From contig JAZDFB010000054.1 in the NCBI GenBank assembly GCA_043808305.1, positions 1 to 18,910 on the forward strand: DNA of 18,910 nt, given 5' to 3'. The stretch is from JBBAAP01 sp043808305. GTDB taxonomy: Bacteria; Planctomycetota; MHYJ01; JACQXL01. Positions within the stretch are counted from its first letter, which is position 1; every line of letters begins with the position of its first letter. A program made the position numbers and the translations under genes. Shown in pieces: positions 1 through 7,232 of the stretch. A model generated the notes under the pieces. It had not been told where the DNA came from. It worked only from the letters and a program-made list of their open reading frames with translations, and made no database searches.

Positions 1-1859
1 TACTGACGCCGCCGTCATCGCTGAATGTTGCGGTTATTTCATCTTCGCAGATTGATTTAACCTGGACGGATAACACCGATAATGAAGCCGGCTATAAAAT
101 AGAGCGTAAAACCGGTTCAGGCGGGACCTATAGCCAGATAGACGACGTAGGCATAAATGTCAGCGCATATTCAAATACCGGACTGGTAGACGGCGCTACC
201 TATTATTACCGGGTCAGGGCGTATAATGTAAATATCAATTCTGCATATTCCAACGAGGCGTCAGACTCTATCTCATTAAACGCTCCGACAAACTTGGTTG
301 CCAATATTCCATTGCCATTACAGATTGACCTCACCTGGACCGATAACTCCTCAAATGAAGACGGCTTCAAGATAGAACGGAGTGTAAACGGGATAACCTT
401 TACCCAAATTACTACGGTTGGAGCAAATAATATTTCTTATCCGAATACCGGCCTGGCAGAGAACACCACTTATTACTATCGCATAAGGGCATATAACGGG
501 AATGGCGATAGTAATTATTCAAATGTGGCATCTGCACCGACACCACTAAACGCTCCATCATCGCTAACTGCTCAGGTTATTTCATCCACGGCAATAGCGT
601 TGACCTGGACTGATAATTCTAATTATGAAGATGGATACCGGATAGAACGCGGGTTAACAAATACCGCATATGCATTCCTTATTACAGTAACAGCTAATGC
701 AACCGTCTACACCAATACAGGACTTACTATAAATACCGTCTATTATTACCGCATCCAAGCCTATAATTCTGCTTGTAATAGTTCATATTCTAATGAGGTC
801 CTTAGTGATACTACTCGTTGGTCAGCTATTTCCGCGGGGAGCTACCATACTGTTGCACTGAAAACTGATGGTTCGCTCTGGGCCTGGGGTGGAAATGATT
901 ACGGGCAATTAGGGGACGGGACAACTACTCAGAGGAATACCCCAACCCGGATTGGCACAGATACAAACTGGTTAGCCATTTCCGCAGGGGCCTGGCATAC
1001 TGTTGCCCTGAAGACCGACGGCTCCATCTGGGCATGGGGTGAAAACAACGCTGGGCAATTAGGCGATGGGACAACGGCCAATAAGAATATCCCGACTCGG
1101 ATTGGCACAGGAACGACTTGGTTAGCCATTACCGCGGGTAACGGACACACCAATGCCTTAAAGACGGATGGAACGCTCTGGGCCTGGGGCAGGAACGCCG
1201 ATGGTCAATTAGGTGATGGGACAACTACTGATAGATGGATCCCGACCCTTATCGGCACGGATACCAGCTGGTTAGTCGTTGCTGCAGGTTGGCCTACTAT
1301 TGCTCTAAAGACCGGCGGCACGCTATATGCCTGGGGTTATAATGGGGACGGTGAATTAGGTGACGGGACAAATATTTGTAGAAATACCCCGACCCTTATC
1401 AGCACTACCAGCTGGTCAGCCATAGATTGTGGCAATGGTCACACCATTGCCCTAAGGACCGATGGTTCTCTCTGGGCTTGTGGCCGGAATCTTTACTGTC
1501 AATTAGGCGATGGGACAGCAACTGATAGATGGACCCCGACTCTTATCGGCACAGATACCAACTGGTTAGCCATTGCCGTAGGGGACTGGCATACTGTTGC
1601 CCTAAAGACTGATGGTTCGCTCTGGGCTTGGGGACTCAACAACGCTGGTCAATTAGGGGACGGGGAGGCTCCTATTCAAAAGAATACCCCAACCCATATT
1701 GGCACTAACACCGACTGGTCAGCTATTGCCGCAGGGGCCTTGCATACTGTTGCCCTGAAAACCGACGGCTCACTCTGGGTCTGGGGGCGTAATCTTGAGG
1801 GTCAATTGGGTGATGGGACAGCGGCTACTAGGGTTACCCCGACGCAGGTGGGGCAATAG
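1..1859 (+). CDS. Surface/secreted FN3-RCC1 repeat protein, 5' end missing
   Basis: The reading frame is already open at the left edge (first full codon at position 3) and runs to TAG at 1857-1859, so the true start lies outside the window; the TTG at 294 is only an internal codon. Three fibronectin type III-like domains come first (about 3-270, 280-545 and 546-800), each with the ID/ALTWTD, YKIER and TYYYRIRAYN signatures. Then follow seven RCC1-type blades starting at 819, 969, 1119, 1269, 1413, 1563 and 1716, with the pattern W-AI-AG--HT-ALKTDGSLWAWG-N--GQLGDGT. Seven blades are enough for a complete beta-propeller. Most blades are exactly 150 nt, which suggests recent tandem duplication; blade 4 is shortened and has lost part of the AG--HT motif. 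Such FN3-plus-RCC1 proteins are usually large and extracellular, with an adhesion or binding role. No enzyme motif is visible, and the signal peptide would be upstream of the window. Confidence 0.9.
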   Translation, partial: LTPPSSLNVAVISSSQIDLTWTDNTDNEAGYKIERKTGSGGTYSQIDDVGINVSAYSNTGLVDGATYYYRVRAYNVNINSAYSNEASDSISLNAPTNLVANIPLPLQIDLTWTDNSSNEDGFKIERSVNGITFTQITTVGANNISYPNTGLAENTTYYYRIRAYNGNGDSNYSNVASAPTPLNAPSSLTAQVISSTAIALTWTDNSNYEDGYRIERGLTNTAYAFLITVTANATVYTNTGLTINTVYYYRIQAYNSACNSSYSNEVLSDTTRWSAISAGSYHTVALKTDGSLWAWGGNDYGQLGDGTTTQRNTPTRIGTDTNWLAISAGAWHTVALKTDGSIWAWGENNAGQLGDGTTANKNIPTRIGTGTTWLAITAGNGHTNALKTDGTLWAWGRNADGQLGDGTTTDRWIPTLIGTDTSWLVVAAGWPTIALKTGGTLYAWGYNGDGELGDGTNICRNTPTLISTTSWSAIDCGNGHTIALRTDGSLWACGRNLYCQLGDGTATDRWTPTLIGTDTNWLAIAVGDWHTVALKTDGSLWAWGLNNAGQLGDGEAPIQKNTPTHIGTNTDWSAIAAGALHTVALKTDGSLWVWGRNLEGQLGDGTAATRVTPTQVGQ

Positions 1860-1889
1860 CAAATGAATTAATCCGGTGAATTATAAGGG

Positions 1890-1931
1890 GACACTTCCCA
1901 CCGGTGGTAATGCAGTAATTAGGCGCATTCC
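1890..1931 (+). repeat. Short intergenic repeat, copy 1 (copy 2 at 5481-5522)
   Basis: This stretch begins GACAC and contains a CCACCGGTGG palindrome followed by GCAGTAATTAGGC and CATTCC. A close relative lies at 5481-5522. Both sit shortly after the stop codon of a gene, but neither has a terminator-like T run. Function unknown. Confidence 0.6.
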
Positions 1932-1951
1932 AGATGCCAAATGTCAAATTA

Positions 1952-2010
1952 CCCCTCGAGGACTCGGGATTAAGTGCCAGTAAGCTCATTATCGTTCGCA
2001 CTGGCACTAA
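1952..2010 (+). repeat. Two-hairpin repeat element, copy E1
   Basis: A CCCC...GGGAT hairpin is followed by TAAG and a perfect 9-bp stem, AGTGCCAGT (1973-1981) with ACTGGCACT (2000-2008). It belongs to the dispersed family found in most long gaps of this window. The first hairpin and flanks are shared with the copy at 11334-11389. Confidence 0.75.
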
Positions 2011-2027
2011 ACAAATTTCAGATTTAT

Positions 2028-2100
2028 CCGCTTACCGCTTGATATTTTGCTTGACTTTGTAATGGTAAAGTATTACAGTTGTAATATAAAAGAGTTACAA
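2028..2100 (+). promoter_or_regulatory. Promoter with repeated TTGTAA/TTACAA operator half-sites
   Basis: TTGACT (2051-2056) is a good -35 box. TACAGT (2074-2079), 17 nt later, is the best -10 candidate. Half-sites overlap and follow it: TTGTAAT (2057), ATTACA (2072), TTGTAA (2079) and TTACAA (2095). They form inverted pairs with 8- and 10-nt gaps that end just before the start codon at 2105. The 28 nt from 2028 to 2055 recur with one mismatch at 11080-11107, and in shortened form at 5899-5921. Autoregulation by the HTH domain of the downstream protein is a natural inference. Confidence 0.65.
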
Positions 2101-2104
2101 GATT

Positions 2105-2677
2105 ATGGATATATCGCGTATATTTAATTCTAAAACCCGCGCTGAATTGTTCCGGCTTTATTTTACCAACCCGGAAGCCGGTTATTATCTCAGGGAATTG
2201 GAACGCACCTTGGGTATTCCGGTCAGTATGGTCCGGACGGAACTTGTCCGCCTGGAAAAGAATGGTATTTTTACCTCCAGCCGGAAAGCAAACCTGGTCT
2301 ATTTTTACCTGAATAAGTCTTATCCTTTGTTCTCGGAACTTAAAAGCATCGTATCCAAAACAGTAGGCGTTCGGGGTATGCTCGGCAAAATTCTGGGCCG
2401 GCTGGCCGGTGTTGAGGCCGCTTTTATTTACGGTTCTTTCGCCAAAAATACTGAAAACGCCAAAAGCGATATTGACTTGTTCGTCATCGGCAAACTTGAT
2501 GAGTATGAGTTAGCCGGACAGATAAGAAAAGCCGGAAAAACGCTTAAACGGGAAATTAATTATAGCCTTTTCAGCCGGGCGGATTTTGACAATGGCAAGA
2601 AGAACAAGGACTCTTTTATATCGGATCTTATCAGTAACCCGAAAATATTTTTGATAGGAGATGACCATGACTTATAA
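2105..2677 (+). CDS. HTH-MNT nucleotidyltransferase (antitoxin-type)
   Basis: This 190-residue protein has an N-terminal winged helix-turn-helix (about 8-70, with YYLRELERTLGIPVSMVRTEL) followed by a minimal nucleotidyltransferase domain. The domain shows GSF at 110-112 and the paired metal ligands D122 and D124 in SDIDLFV. The usual third acidic residue is not obvious in the following strand, where E150/N152 occupy that area. In HEPN-MNT toxin-antitoxin systems the MNT protein neutralises the HEPN RNase, in characterised cases by attaching nucleotides to it. An HTH fused to MNT also suggests control of its own promoter, whose inverted half-sites lie directly upstream. The gene overlaps the HEPN gene by 11 nt, so the two are co-translated. 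Domain calls are by motif; the antitoxin role is inferred from the gene pair. Confidence 0.85.
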   Translation: MDISRIFNSKTRAELFRLYFTNPEAGYYLRELERTLGIPVSMVRTELVRLEKNGIFTSSRKANLVYFYLNKSYPLFSELKSIVSKTVGVRGMLGKILGRLAGVEAAFIYGSFAKNTENAKSDIDLFVIGKLDEYELAGQIRKAGKTLKREINYSLFSRADFDNGKKNKDSFISDLISNPKIFLIGDDHDL

Positions 2678-3131
2678 TCAGTTTATCAAAGAGTATCTGG
2701 ACAAGGGATTGCTCAAAAAGCAAAATCCTGATTTGGCCGCGGTGGAAAAGCTTGTTTTGCGCGCGCTTAAGGATTTGACCGCCGCCCGGGCTAATTTGGC
2801 TATCGACGAGGGCATTGCCTTTACGGTTGCCTACTTGGCCATGCTCCATGCCGGCCGGGCCCTGATGCTGTTGAAGGCCTTCCGTCCGGCCGACGGTTAC
2901 CAGCATAAAACGGTCGTTGAATTCACCGCTTATTTTTTAGGGGAACAATTTAAGCATATCATCAACCATTTTGATATTATGCGCCAGAAACGCAATATTT
3001 TCACCTATGAGGTTACTATCAGCATTTCCAGAACCGAAGCCGAAAACGCCCTGAATACGGCTGTCCAGTTTGTCGATTTAATCAGGGATATGCTTAAAAA
3101 GGAAGCTCCCCAGGCCGAATTTAAATTTTAA
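2667..3131 (+). CDS. HEPN-domain protein (toxin-type RNase partner of MNT)
   Basis: This helical protein of about 154 residues has a HEPN-like core, with a long helix around residues 25-70 and a catalytic-type motif near residues 106-114 (MRQKRNIFTYE). The conserved Arg-Asn pair followed by Tyr is typical of HEPN RNases encoded beside MNT nucleotidyltransferases. ATG at 2667 is preferred over ATG at 2661: AGGAG at 2656-2660 is spaced 6 nt from 2667 but directly abuts 2661. The start lies inside the end of the MNT gene, giving tight translational coupling and a toxin/antitoxin order typical of this class. The C-terminus is short and charged. No membrane segment or signal peptide is seen. Confidence 0.82.
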   Translation: MTYNQFIKEYLDKGLLKKQNPDLAAVEKLVLRALKDLTAARANLAIDEGIAFTVAYLAMLHAGRALMLLKAFRPADGYQHKTVVEFTAYFLGEQFKHIINHFDIMRQKRNIFTYEVTISISRTEAENALNTAVQFVDLIRDMLKKEAPQAEFKF

Positions 3132-3378
3132 TCGGACTTACCATTCAGCCACGGATTACACAGATTGTTTTCTTGTTTTAGCCACGAAATAATGAAACCA
3201 CTAATTAACACGGATAAACACGAATCATTTTTTTGATCTAACCGCTGAAAGCACTGAGAACACTGATTCCGCGATTTAATCGGAGCGGCGGCCTCTGGCC
3301 GTATTACAGATTTCAGATTGCAAATGTCAAATTACAGATTGCACACAGCAGCAGAGGCACAAAGGCACAGAGAAGTTG
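3132..3378. other. Non-coding, decayed repeat-rich spacer
   Basis: No credible gene is present. From 3151 the sequence is made of degenerate CCACGGATTACACAGATT-like and ACACGGAT stretches. A 25-nt block at 3267-3291 is identical to 7314-7338. The region then passes into ATTACAGATTGCAAATGTC-like low-complexity sequence (3301-3345) and AAAGGCACAGAG-like remnants. Confidence 0.6.
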
Positions 3379-3520
3379 TCCCGTTAAGCTACGCTTACGG
3401 GAACTCCCGCCGAATAGGCGGGATAAGTACCAGTAATTCGCTTTGCTCAAACTGGTACTAATAAGTGGCTATAACGCTACCCCGTCCTTTACAGGCCGGG
3501 CTGACTAACAGCCACTAAGA
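3379..3520 (+). repeat. Two-hairpin repeat elements, copies E2 and E3 in tandem
   Basis: E2 has the hairpin CCCGCC (3406-3411)/GGCGGG (3417-3422), then ATAAG and the stem AGTACCAGT (3426-3434)/ACTGGTACT (3451-3459). Compared with E1, one base pair has changed on both sides. E3 follows at once with AGTGGCT (3464-3470)/AGCCACT (3510-3516) and ends in TAAGAGAG, which resembles a Shine-Dalgarno although no gene starts there. A further hairpin, CCCG-TAAGC/GCTTA-CGGG, precedes E2 at 3380-3401. Confidence 0.72.
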
Positions 3521-3581
3521 GAGACAAGAGACAGGGGGGAGAGGCAGGGGACGAGGGTGGGAATTTAAATCTACAAAATAT

Positions 3582-3609
3582 TTGACAAAAACCAGCCGAA
3601 ATGTATCAT
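3582..3609 (+). promoter_or_regulatory. Sigma-70-type promoter of the AbiE-like operon
   Basis: TTGACA (3582-3587) and TATCAT (3604-3609) are separated by 16 nt. Transcription would start near 3616, giving a 5' leader of about 190 nt that contains the three hairpins at 3643-3789. Confidence 0.7.
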
Positions 3610-3642
3610 TTCTGTAACTTAACATTATTGTTTAATTAGGGA

Positions 3643-3789
3643 AATCCCGCATTATTTATAAACCTCTGCACTATCGTGCAAAGTGTAATATCAAGGTAAT
3701 GCGGGATTACCCGTCCGTAGGCCTCTCGCCCCGATAAAATCGTGCCTGTGAGGCTAACGGGCATTATTCACGCGTTTAGCGTGAATAAT
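3643..3789 (+). promoter_or_regulatory. Three-hairpin structured leader upstream of the AbiEi-like gene
   Basis: Hairpin 1 is a perfect 12-bp stem, AATCCCGCATTA (3643-3654)/TAATGCGGGATT (3697-3708), enclosing TGCAC-tatc-GTGCA. Hairpin 2 pairs CCCGT (3710-3714) with ACGGG (3757-3761) and GCCTC (3721-3725) with GAGGC (3750-3754). Hairpin 3 pairs ATTATTCACGC (3763-3773) with GCGTGAATAAT (3779-3789), with a 5-nt loop. Only 19 nt separate it from the start codon. A homologous set precedes the next gene (4482-4597). The conserved position suggests translational or transcriptional control of the toxin-antitoxin genes, but the mechanism is unknown. Confidence 0.7.
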
Positions 3790-3808
3790 CCGGGGAATAT
3801 GTGTTTTT

Positions 3809-4450
3809 ATGAATTACGAGCTGTTCCGAAAATCAGTCGGCGCTTTACCCCTGGTCAGCAGACGGTATTTGAAGCTGGCCGCTTCAGGCGCCGGCGGCTT
3901 AAATGTCCAGTTGAAACGCTGGTTGGACGCGGGCAAGCTTATCCGGCTGAGAAAAGGCCTTTATATCCTTAATCAAGCCGACCGCCGTTTTCATCCGTCC
4001 CGGATGTTTATTTCCAAAGAGCTTTACAGCCCTTCTTACGTCAGCACGGAATACGCTTTGTCGTTCTACGGGCTGATTCCGGAAAAGACGGCTGATATTA
4101 CCTGCATTACCTCCAAAAAAACCGCTGTTTTTACAAATAGCTTAGGCCGGTTTGTATACCAACACCTGGCGCAGGGGTGTTTTAGGGGATTCCTGGAGTC
4201 GGCCGATGAAGCCGGTTTGAAGTATTTTATGGCTACGCCGGAAAAAGCGGCGGTGGATTTCCTTTATCTTAATCAGCGCCGTTTCCGGGACGATTATCGG
4301 CTTGTTTTGACGGAATCTTTCCGGTTCCAGAATACGGAAATTTTGGATAAAAATAAATTGTCCGAATATGCCGCGCTTTTCAACAGCAGGAAATTGGACC
4401 GGATTGTTACGGCTTTAAAGCAGACGATTCATCAGGTAAATAATTTGTGA
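3809..4450 (+). CDS. AbiEi-like antitoxin/transcriptional regulator (type IV TA)
   Basis: This 213-residue protein has the AbiEi-family layout. An N-terminal winged-helix region (about 1-55, ending in the conserved KGLYIL) is followed by an AbiEi antitoxin-like body with the YVSTEYALSFYGLIPE and YFMATPEKAAVDFLY motifs. In type IV systems AbiEi represses the operon and counteracts the AbiEii nucleotidyltransferase without binding it directly. The Shine-Dalgarno is weak (GGGGA, 12 nt upstream, just after hairpin 3), so access to the start may depend on the leader structure. The AbiEii-like gene follows 173 nt downstream, a wider gap than usual, and that gap holds a second structured leader. The family assignment is by motifs and the neighbouring gene. 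Confidence 0.85.
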   Translation: MNYELFRKSVGALPLVSRRYLKLAASGAGGLNVQLKRWLDAGKLIRLRKGLYILNQADRRFHPSRMFISKELYSPSYVSTEYALSFYGLIPEKTADITCITSKKTAVFTNSLGRFVYQHLAQGCFRGFLESADEAGLKYFMATPEKAAVDFLYLNQRRFRDDYRLVLTESFRFQNTEILDKNKLSEYAALFNSRKLDRIVTALKQTIHQVNNL

Positions 4451-4481
4451 TATCCCATAAATTGAGATGAGTTTTGTGTTG

Positions 4482-4597
4482 GCGGGATAACCCGCAGTAA
4501 TGCCTTCACCCTTTATTTCATAAGGGGTTGCAGGCATAACTGTCATTATTCATCATGACCCGATGGGATCTCGGGGAAAACATTGGGGATGAATAAT
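4482..4597 (+). promoter_or_regulatory. Second structured leader, homologous to 3701-3789
   Basis: It starts with GCGGGATAACCCGC, where the first copy has GCGGGATTACCCG. Next comes CAGTAATGCCT (4495-4505) paired with AGGCATAACTG (4532-4542) around an inner ACCCTTTA/TAAGGGGT stem. The last hairpin is ATTATTCATC (4545-4554)/GATGAATAAT (4588-4597), enclosing CCCGA/TCGGG. Arm sequences differ from copy 1 on both sides, for example CCG/CGG against CAG/CTG, while pairing is kept. The Shine-Dalgarno AAGGAG lies 13 nt after the last stem. Confidence 0.7.
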
Positions 4598-4623
4598 TCG
4601 GGTTAAAGCCAAGGAGAAAATTT

Positions 4624-5418
4624 ATGTATGAATTATTGAAGCAAGCCCTGGATAAAGAGGCGGGTTATGAGGATAAAACCAACAAGGCCAGGGAGTTTTT
4701 GCAGGGTATGATGCTGAAAATAATTTTTGACCGCGGCGCTTTTGACAACCTGGCCTTTGTCGGCGGAACGGCGCTGAGGGTTCTTTTCGGGTTGCGGCGA
4801 TACAGCGAGGATTTGGATTTCAGCCTGATTAAGAAACAGGGATATTTGTTCAAGAAATTAATGAAGGATTTGGTTTTCGAACTGGAACATTACGGGTTCC
4901 GGGTCGAAGCCGTTCCCAAAGAAACAAATATTGTCCACTCGGCCATGGTCAAATTCCCGGGTCTGCCGGAATCGTTGGGGCTGTCCAAAATGGCATCTCA
5001 GAACCTTTCAATCAAGCTGGAAATTGACACCAATCCGCCCGGAGGATGGCGCAGTACCCTGACGCCGGTGACATCGTCCTTTGTTTACGCGGTGAAACAT
5101 TTTGATTTGCCGTCGTTGTATGCCACAAAACTGCACGCCTGTTTTTTCAGGCATTACGCCAAGGGGCGGGATTTTTACGACCTGGTCTGGTACCTTGGTA
5201 AAAAGGTCACCCCTAATTTTACCCTGCTGAACAATGCGATTATTCAAACCGAAAAAAAAGACCTCAATATCGGGCCGGATAATTTAAAGGCGTTTATGGC
5301 GCGGAAAATGGAAAAAATTGATTTTTCGGGGGTCAGAAGGGATGTGGAGCGGTTTTTGGAGGATAAAAAAGAGTTAAATCTGCTTAATAAAGACATAATT
5401 ATGCAAATGCTGGGCTGA
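4624..5418 (+). CDS. AbiEii/AbiGii-family nucleotidyltransferase toxin
   Basis: This 264-residue protein carries the family signature FVGGTALR (45-52) and RRYSEDLDFS (58-67), with metal ligands D63 and D65. It also has KLEID (131-135), TKLHA (168-172) and GRDFYDLVWYL (181-191), all conserved in the AbiEii nucleotidyltransferase family. Members transfer nucleotides and arrest growth or block phage; characterised homologues modify tRNA acceptor ends. Length is close to the usual 250-300 residues and no motif is missing. Translation starts at ATG 4624 with AAGGAG (4611-4616) 7 nt upstream. It is the second gene of the operon begun at 3582, and the structured leader in the gap could uncouple its expression from the antitoxin. 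Confidence 0.88.
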   Translation: MYELLKQALDKEAGYEDKTNKAREFLQGMMLKIIFDRGAFDNLAFVGGTALRVLFGLRRYSEDLDFSLIKKQGYLFKKLMKDLVFELEHYGFRVEAVPKETNIVHSAMVKFPGLPESLGLSKMASQNLSIKLEIDTNPPGGWRSTLTPVTSSFVYAVKHFDLPSLYATKLHACFFRHYAKGRDFYDLVWYLGKKVTPNFTLLNNAIIQTEKKDLNIGPDNLKAFMARKMEKIDFSGVRRDVERFLEDKKELNLLNKDIIMQMLG

Positions 5419-5440
5419 ACCTTTGCCCAATGGCAGGCAT

Positions 5441-5469
5441 ACTATTATTGTTAATATTGCAATAATGGT
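5441..5469 (+). other. Third ATTATT hairpin downstream of the AbiEii-like gene
   Basis: ACTATTATTG (5441-5450) pairs with CAATAATGGT (5460-5469) with one wobble. GGCAGGCAT just before it matches the 3' arm region of the leader at 4531-4537. It looks like a decayed third copy of the leader hairpins. It has no T run, so it is not a classical terminator. Confidence 0.5.
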
Positions 5470-5480
5470 CGTAATTCAGT

Positions 5481-5522
5481 GACACACACCTTCGGTGGTA
5501 ACGCAGTAATTAGGCCCATTCC
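5481..5522 (+). repeat. Short intergenic repeat, copy 2 (copy 1 at 1890-1931)
   Basis: CACCTTCGGTGG, then a GCAGTAATTAGGC core and CATTCC. It aligns with 1890-1931 with only a few differences. Confidence 0.6.
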
Positions 5523-5553
5523 CGGGCGCTGTTTCTGGAAAATACCTGTTTAA

Positions 5554-5640
5554 CCCCAATGGCGCTTATGCTTATTGGGATAACGTGGCAGTACGTCGTG
5601 GAATTTATCCCGCCTTTGGGCGGGACTCCTACTGCCACTA
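5554..5640 (+). repeat. Two-hairpin repeat element, copy E4, with a nested insertion
   Basis: The first hairpin is CCCAAT (5555-5560)/ATTGGG (5574-5579). The second stem is GTGGCAGTA (5585-5593)/TACTGCCAC (5630-5638). The loop holds an extra ATCCCGCCTTTGGGCGGGA hairpin (5607-5625), which looks like the first half of another element inserted there. Confidence 0.68.
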
Positions 5641-5668
5641 ACAGGGACTGGATGAAACTTTTAAGGGA

Positions 5669-5760
5669 CTATAGACGACAGACGATAGACGATAGACGGG
5701 GGAAGAGACGAGGGACGAGGGGTGACGATGGACGATAGACCATAGGCCGTATTACAGATT
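5669..5760 (+). repeat. Degenerate GACGATAGAC-type short tandem repeat
   Basis: Runs of ATAGACGACAGACGATAGAC-like sequence grade into GAGACGAGGGACGAGG. Related arrays lie at 7461-7520 and 11027-11058. From 5761 to 5900 follow a degenerate two-hairpin element (CCCCTC...GGGATAAG, about 5766-5812) and low-complexity AAATGACAAATGTC-like DNA. No gene is seen between 5419 and 6050. Confidence 0.6.
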
Positions 5761-5900
5761 GCCCCTCGGAGGGACTCGGGATAAGTATCGGGTAATTCCT
5801 AACCGGCTCTAATAGTATGTAGGATGAGTAGAGTAAATGACAAATGACAAAATCCCAATGTCAAATTCCACATTCCATATATGGGTCGCCGGGATTCATT

Positions 5901-5970
5901 CCGCTTGATATTTTGCTTGACAGGTTTTTTACTTTATGTATATTTGCATTGCAATTGCAAAGTTGCATAA
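5901..5970 (+). promoter_or_regulatory. Strong promoter with TTGCAATTGCAA palindromic operator
   Basis: TTGACA (5917-5922), a 16-nt spacer and TATATT (5939-5944) form a near-consensus promoter. Directly over the expected start lie TTGCA/TGCAA half-sites around the perfect palindrome TTGCAATTGCAA (5949-5960), with a further TTGCA at 5963-5967. The whole 70-nt block recurs with a single mismatch at 11087-11156. It drives the ATPase gene at 6051 through a leader of about 100 nt. Confidence 0.78.
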
Positions 5971-6050
5971 TAAGTAAACAGGATGGTTTGTCCGGAAAGG
6001 GTTAATCGGTTCGGGCAGATATTTTTGAGCCTGATTAAGGAGCCGCCGAA

Positions 6051-7232
6051 ATGTATATTAGACGTGATATTGAAGACACCTTAAAAAAAGCCGCGAAGCA
6101 ATTCCCGGCTTTGATCGTGGCCGGACCCAGGCAATCGGGTAAAACCACGCTGCTTCGGCATCTTTTTGCGGCCAGTCACAGGTATGTTTCGATGGATAAT
6201 CCGGATACCCGGCTGATGGCCAGCCAAGACCCGGCGTTTTTTCTGGAAAACTATCCTCCGCCCCTTATTATTGATGAGGTTCAATACGCCCCCGGAATTT
6301 TTCCTTATCTTAAGGAGTTGATTGATAAAAAACGCAATGCCCGGGGGCAGTTCCTGCTTACCGGCTCGCAGAGTTTCCCCCTGATGGCCAGGGTAACCGA
6401 ATCGTTGGCCGGCCGGATGGCTGTTTTCAATCTGCTGGGGTTATCGCTGGCTGAACAGTTTACCGATGGTCCGAGAATGCCGCTGGCGTCGCTGAAAAAG
6501 CGGGTTCTGAACGGAAGTTTCCCGGAGATAGCCACCAAATCCGGTTTAAACAGCCAATGGTGGTTCGCCGGATATCTCCAGACATACCTGGAAAGAGACC
6601 TGCGCCAGTTGCGCCAGGTGGGCGACCTGACCGATTTCCAAAGATTTTTGCAGTTGTTGGCCGCTTTCAACGGCCAAATTATGAATCTTTCCGGGTTATC
6701 GCGCGATTTGGGCGTAGCCGTTAATACGGTTAAAGGATGGATTTCTATACTGGAGGCCAGCGGACAGATTGTTTCTATCAAGCCGTTTTACATGAACCGG
6801 GGCAAGCGCATCATTAAAAGCCCTAAAATATATTTTCTGGATACCGGCCTTTTATGCTACCTGAACGGTTTAACATCGCCTGCTCAGGTCTTTAAAGGGA
6901 TGGCTTCGGGCCAATTGTTTGAAACCCTGGTTTTAGGTGAGATTATCCGGACATTTTATAATAAAGGAGTCGTTCCGCGTATCTTTTGGTGGCGGACATC
7001 CAATGGAGAGGAGGTTGATTTTGTCATAGAACACCGCGCCCGGGTCATACCTATCGAGGTTAAATTAAGTTCTAGGGCTACGCCTCAAATGGCCAGGAGC
7101 CTGGCTTCTTTTATCAGGTTATTTGCGGAAAAAATCGACCGGGGTATTTTGTTGACCCTTTTAAGCCAACCATTGAAACTGGACAAAAAGATTACAGCTT
7201 TGCCTTTTGGCGAATTAGCTGGATTATTCTAA
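6051..7232 (+). CDS. AAA+ ATPase with DUF4143 and PD-(D/E)XK-like C-terminus
   Basis: This 393-residue protein has Walker A GPRQSGKTT (25-33), Walker B LIIDEVQ (72-78), a sensor-1-like LLTGSQ (102-107) and SLAGRM (118-123). A DUF4143 region follows, with LQTYLERDL (176-184), a winged-helix part (about 206-245) and the conserved YFLDTGLL (261-268). Near the end, EEVDFVI (320-326) and PIEVKLS (334-340) have the D...E-x-K spacing of PD-(D/E)XK nucleases, a common trait of this family. Such ATPases are frequent in mobile and defence-rich regions, but their biochemical role is not established. The start ATG has AAGGAG about 10 nt upstream. The gene is monocistronic here, with its own strong promoter/operator, and its winged helix could be the autoregulator. 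Confidence 0.88.
   Translation: MYIRRDIEDTLKKAAKQFPALIVAGPRQSGKTTLLRHLFAASHRYVSMDNPDTRLMASQDPAFFLENYPPPLIIDEVQYAPGIFPYLKELIDKKRNARGQFLLTGSQSFPLMARVTESLAGRMAVFNLLGLSLAEQFTDGPRMPLASLKKRVLNGSFPEIATKSGLNSQWWFAGYLQTYLERDLRQLRQVGDLTDFQRFLQLLAAFNGQIMNLSGLSRDLGVAVNTVKGWISILEASGQIVSIKPFYMNRGKRIIKSPKIYFLDTGLLCYLNGLTSPAQVFKGMASGQLFETLVLGEIIRTFYNKGVVPRIFWWRTSNGEEVDFVIEHRARVIPIEVKLSSRATPQMARSLASFIRLFAEKIDRGILLTLLSQPLKLDKKITALPFGELAGLF

Noticed and set aside
294..1859. Start of the FN3/RCC1 gene at TTG 294
   Set aside because: The same frame is open and encodes another FN3 domain back to the left edge, so 294 is internal.
2661..2666. Start of the HEPN gene at ATG 2661
   Set aside because: The Shine-Dalgarno AGGAG abuts this ATG; the ATG at 2667 has proper 6-nt spacing.
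3742..3972. A 76-codon open frame overlapping the AbiEi-like gene
   Set aside because: It covers the leader hairpins and then runs out of frame inside the AbiEi coding sequence; no family features.
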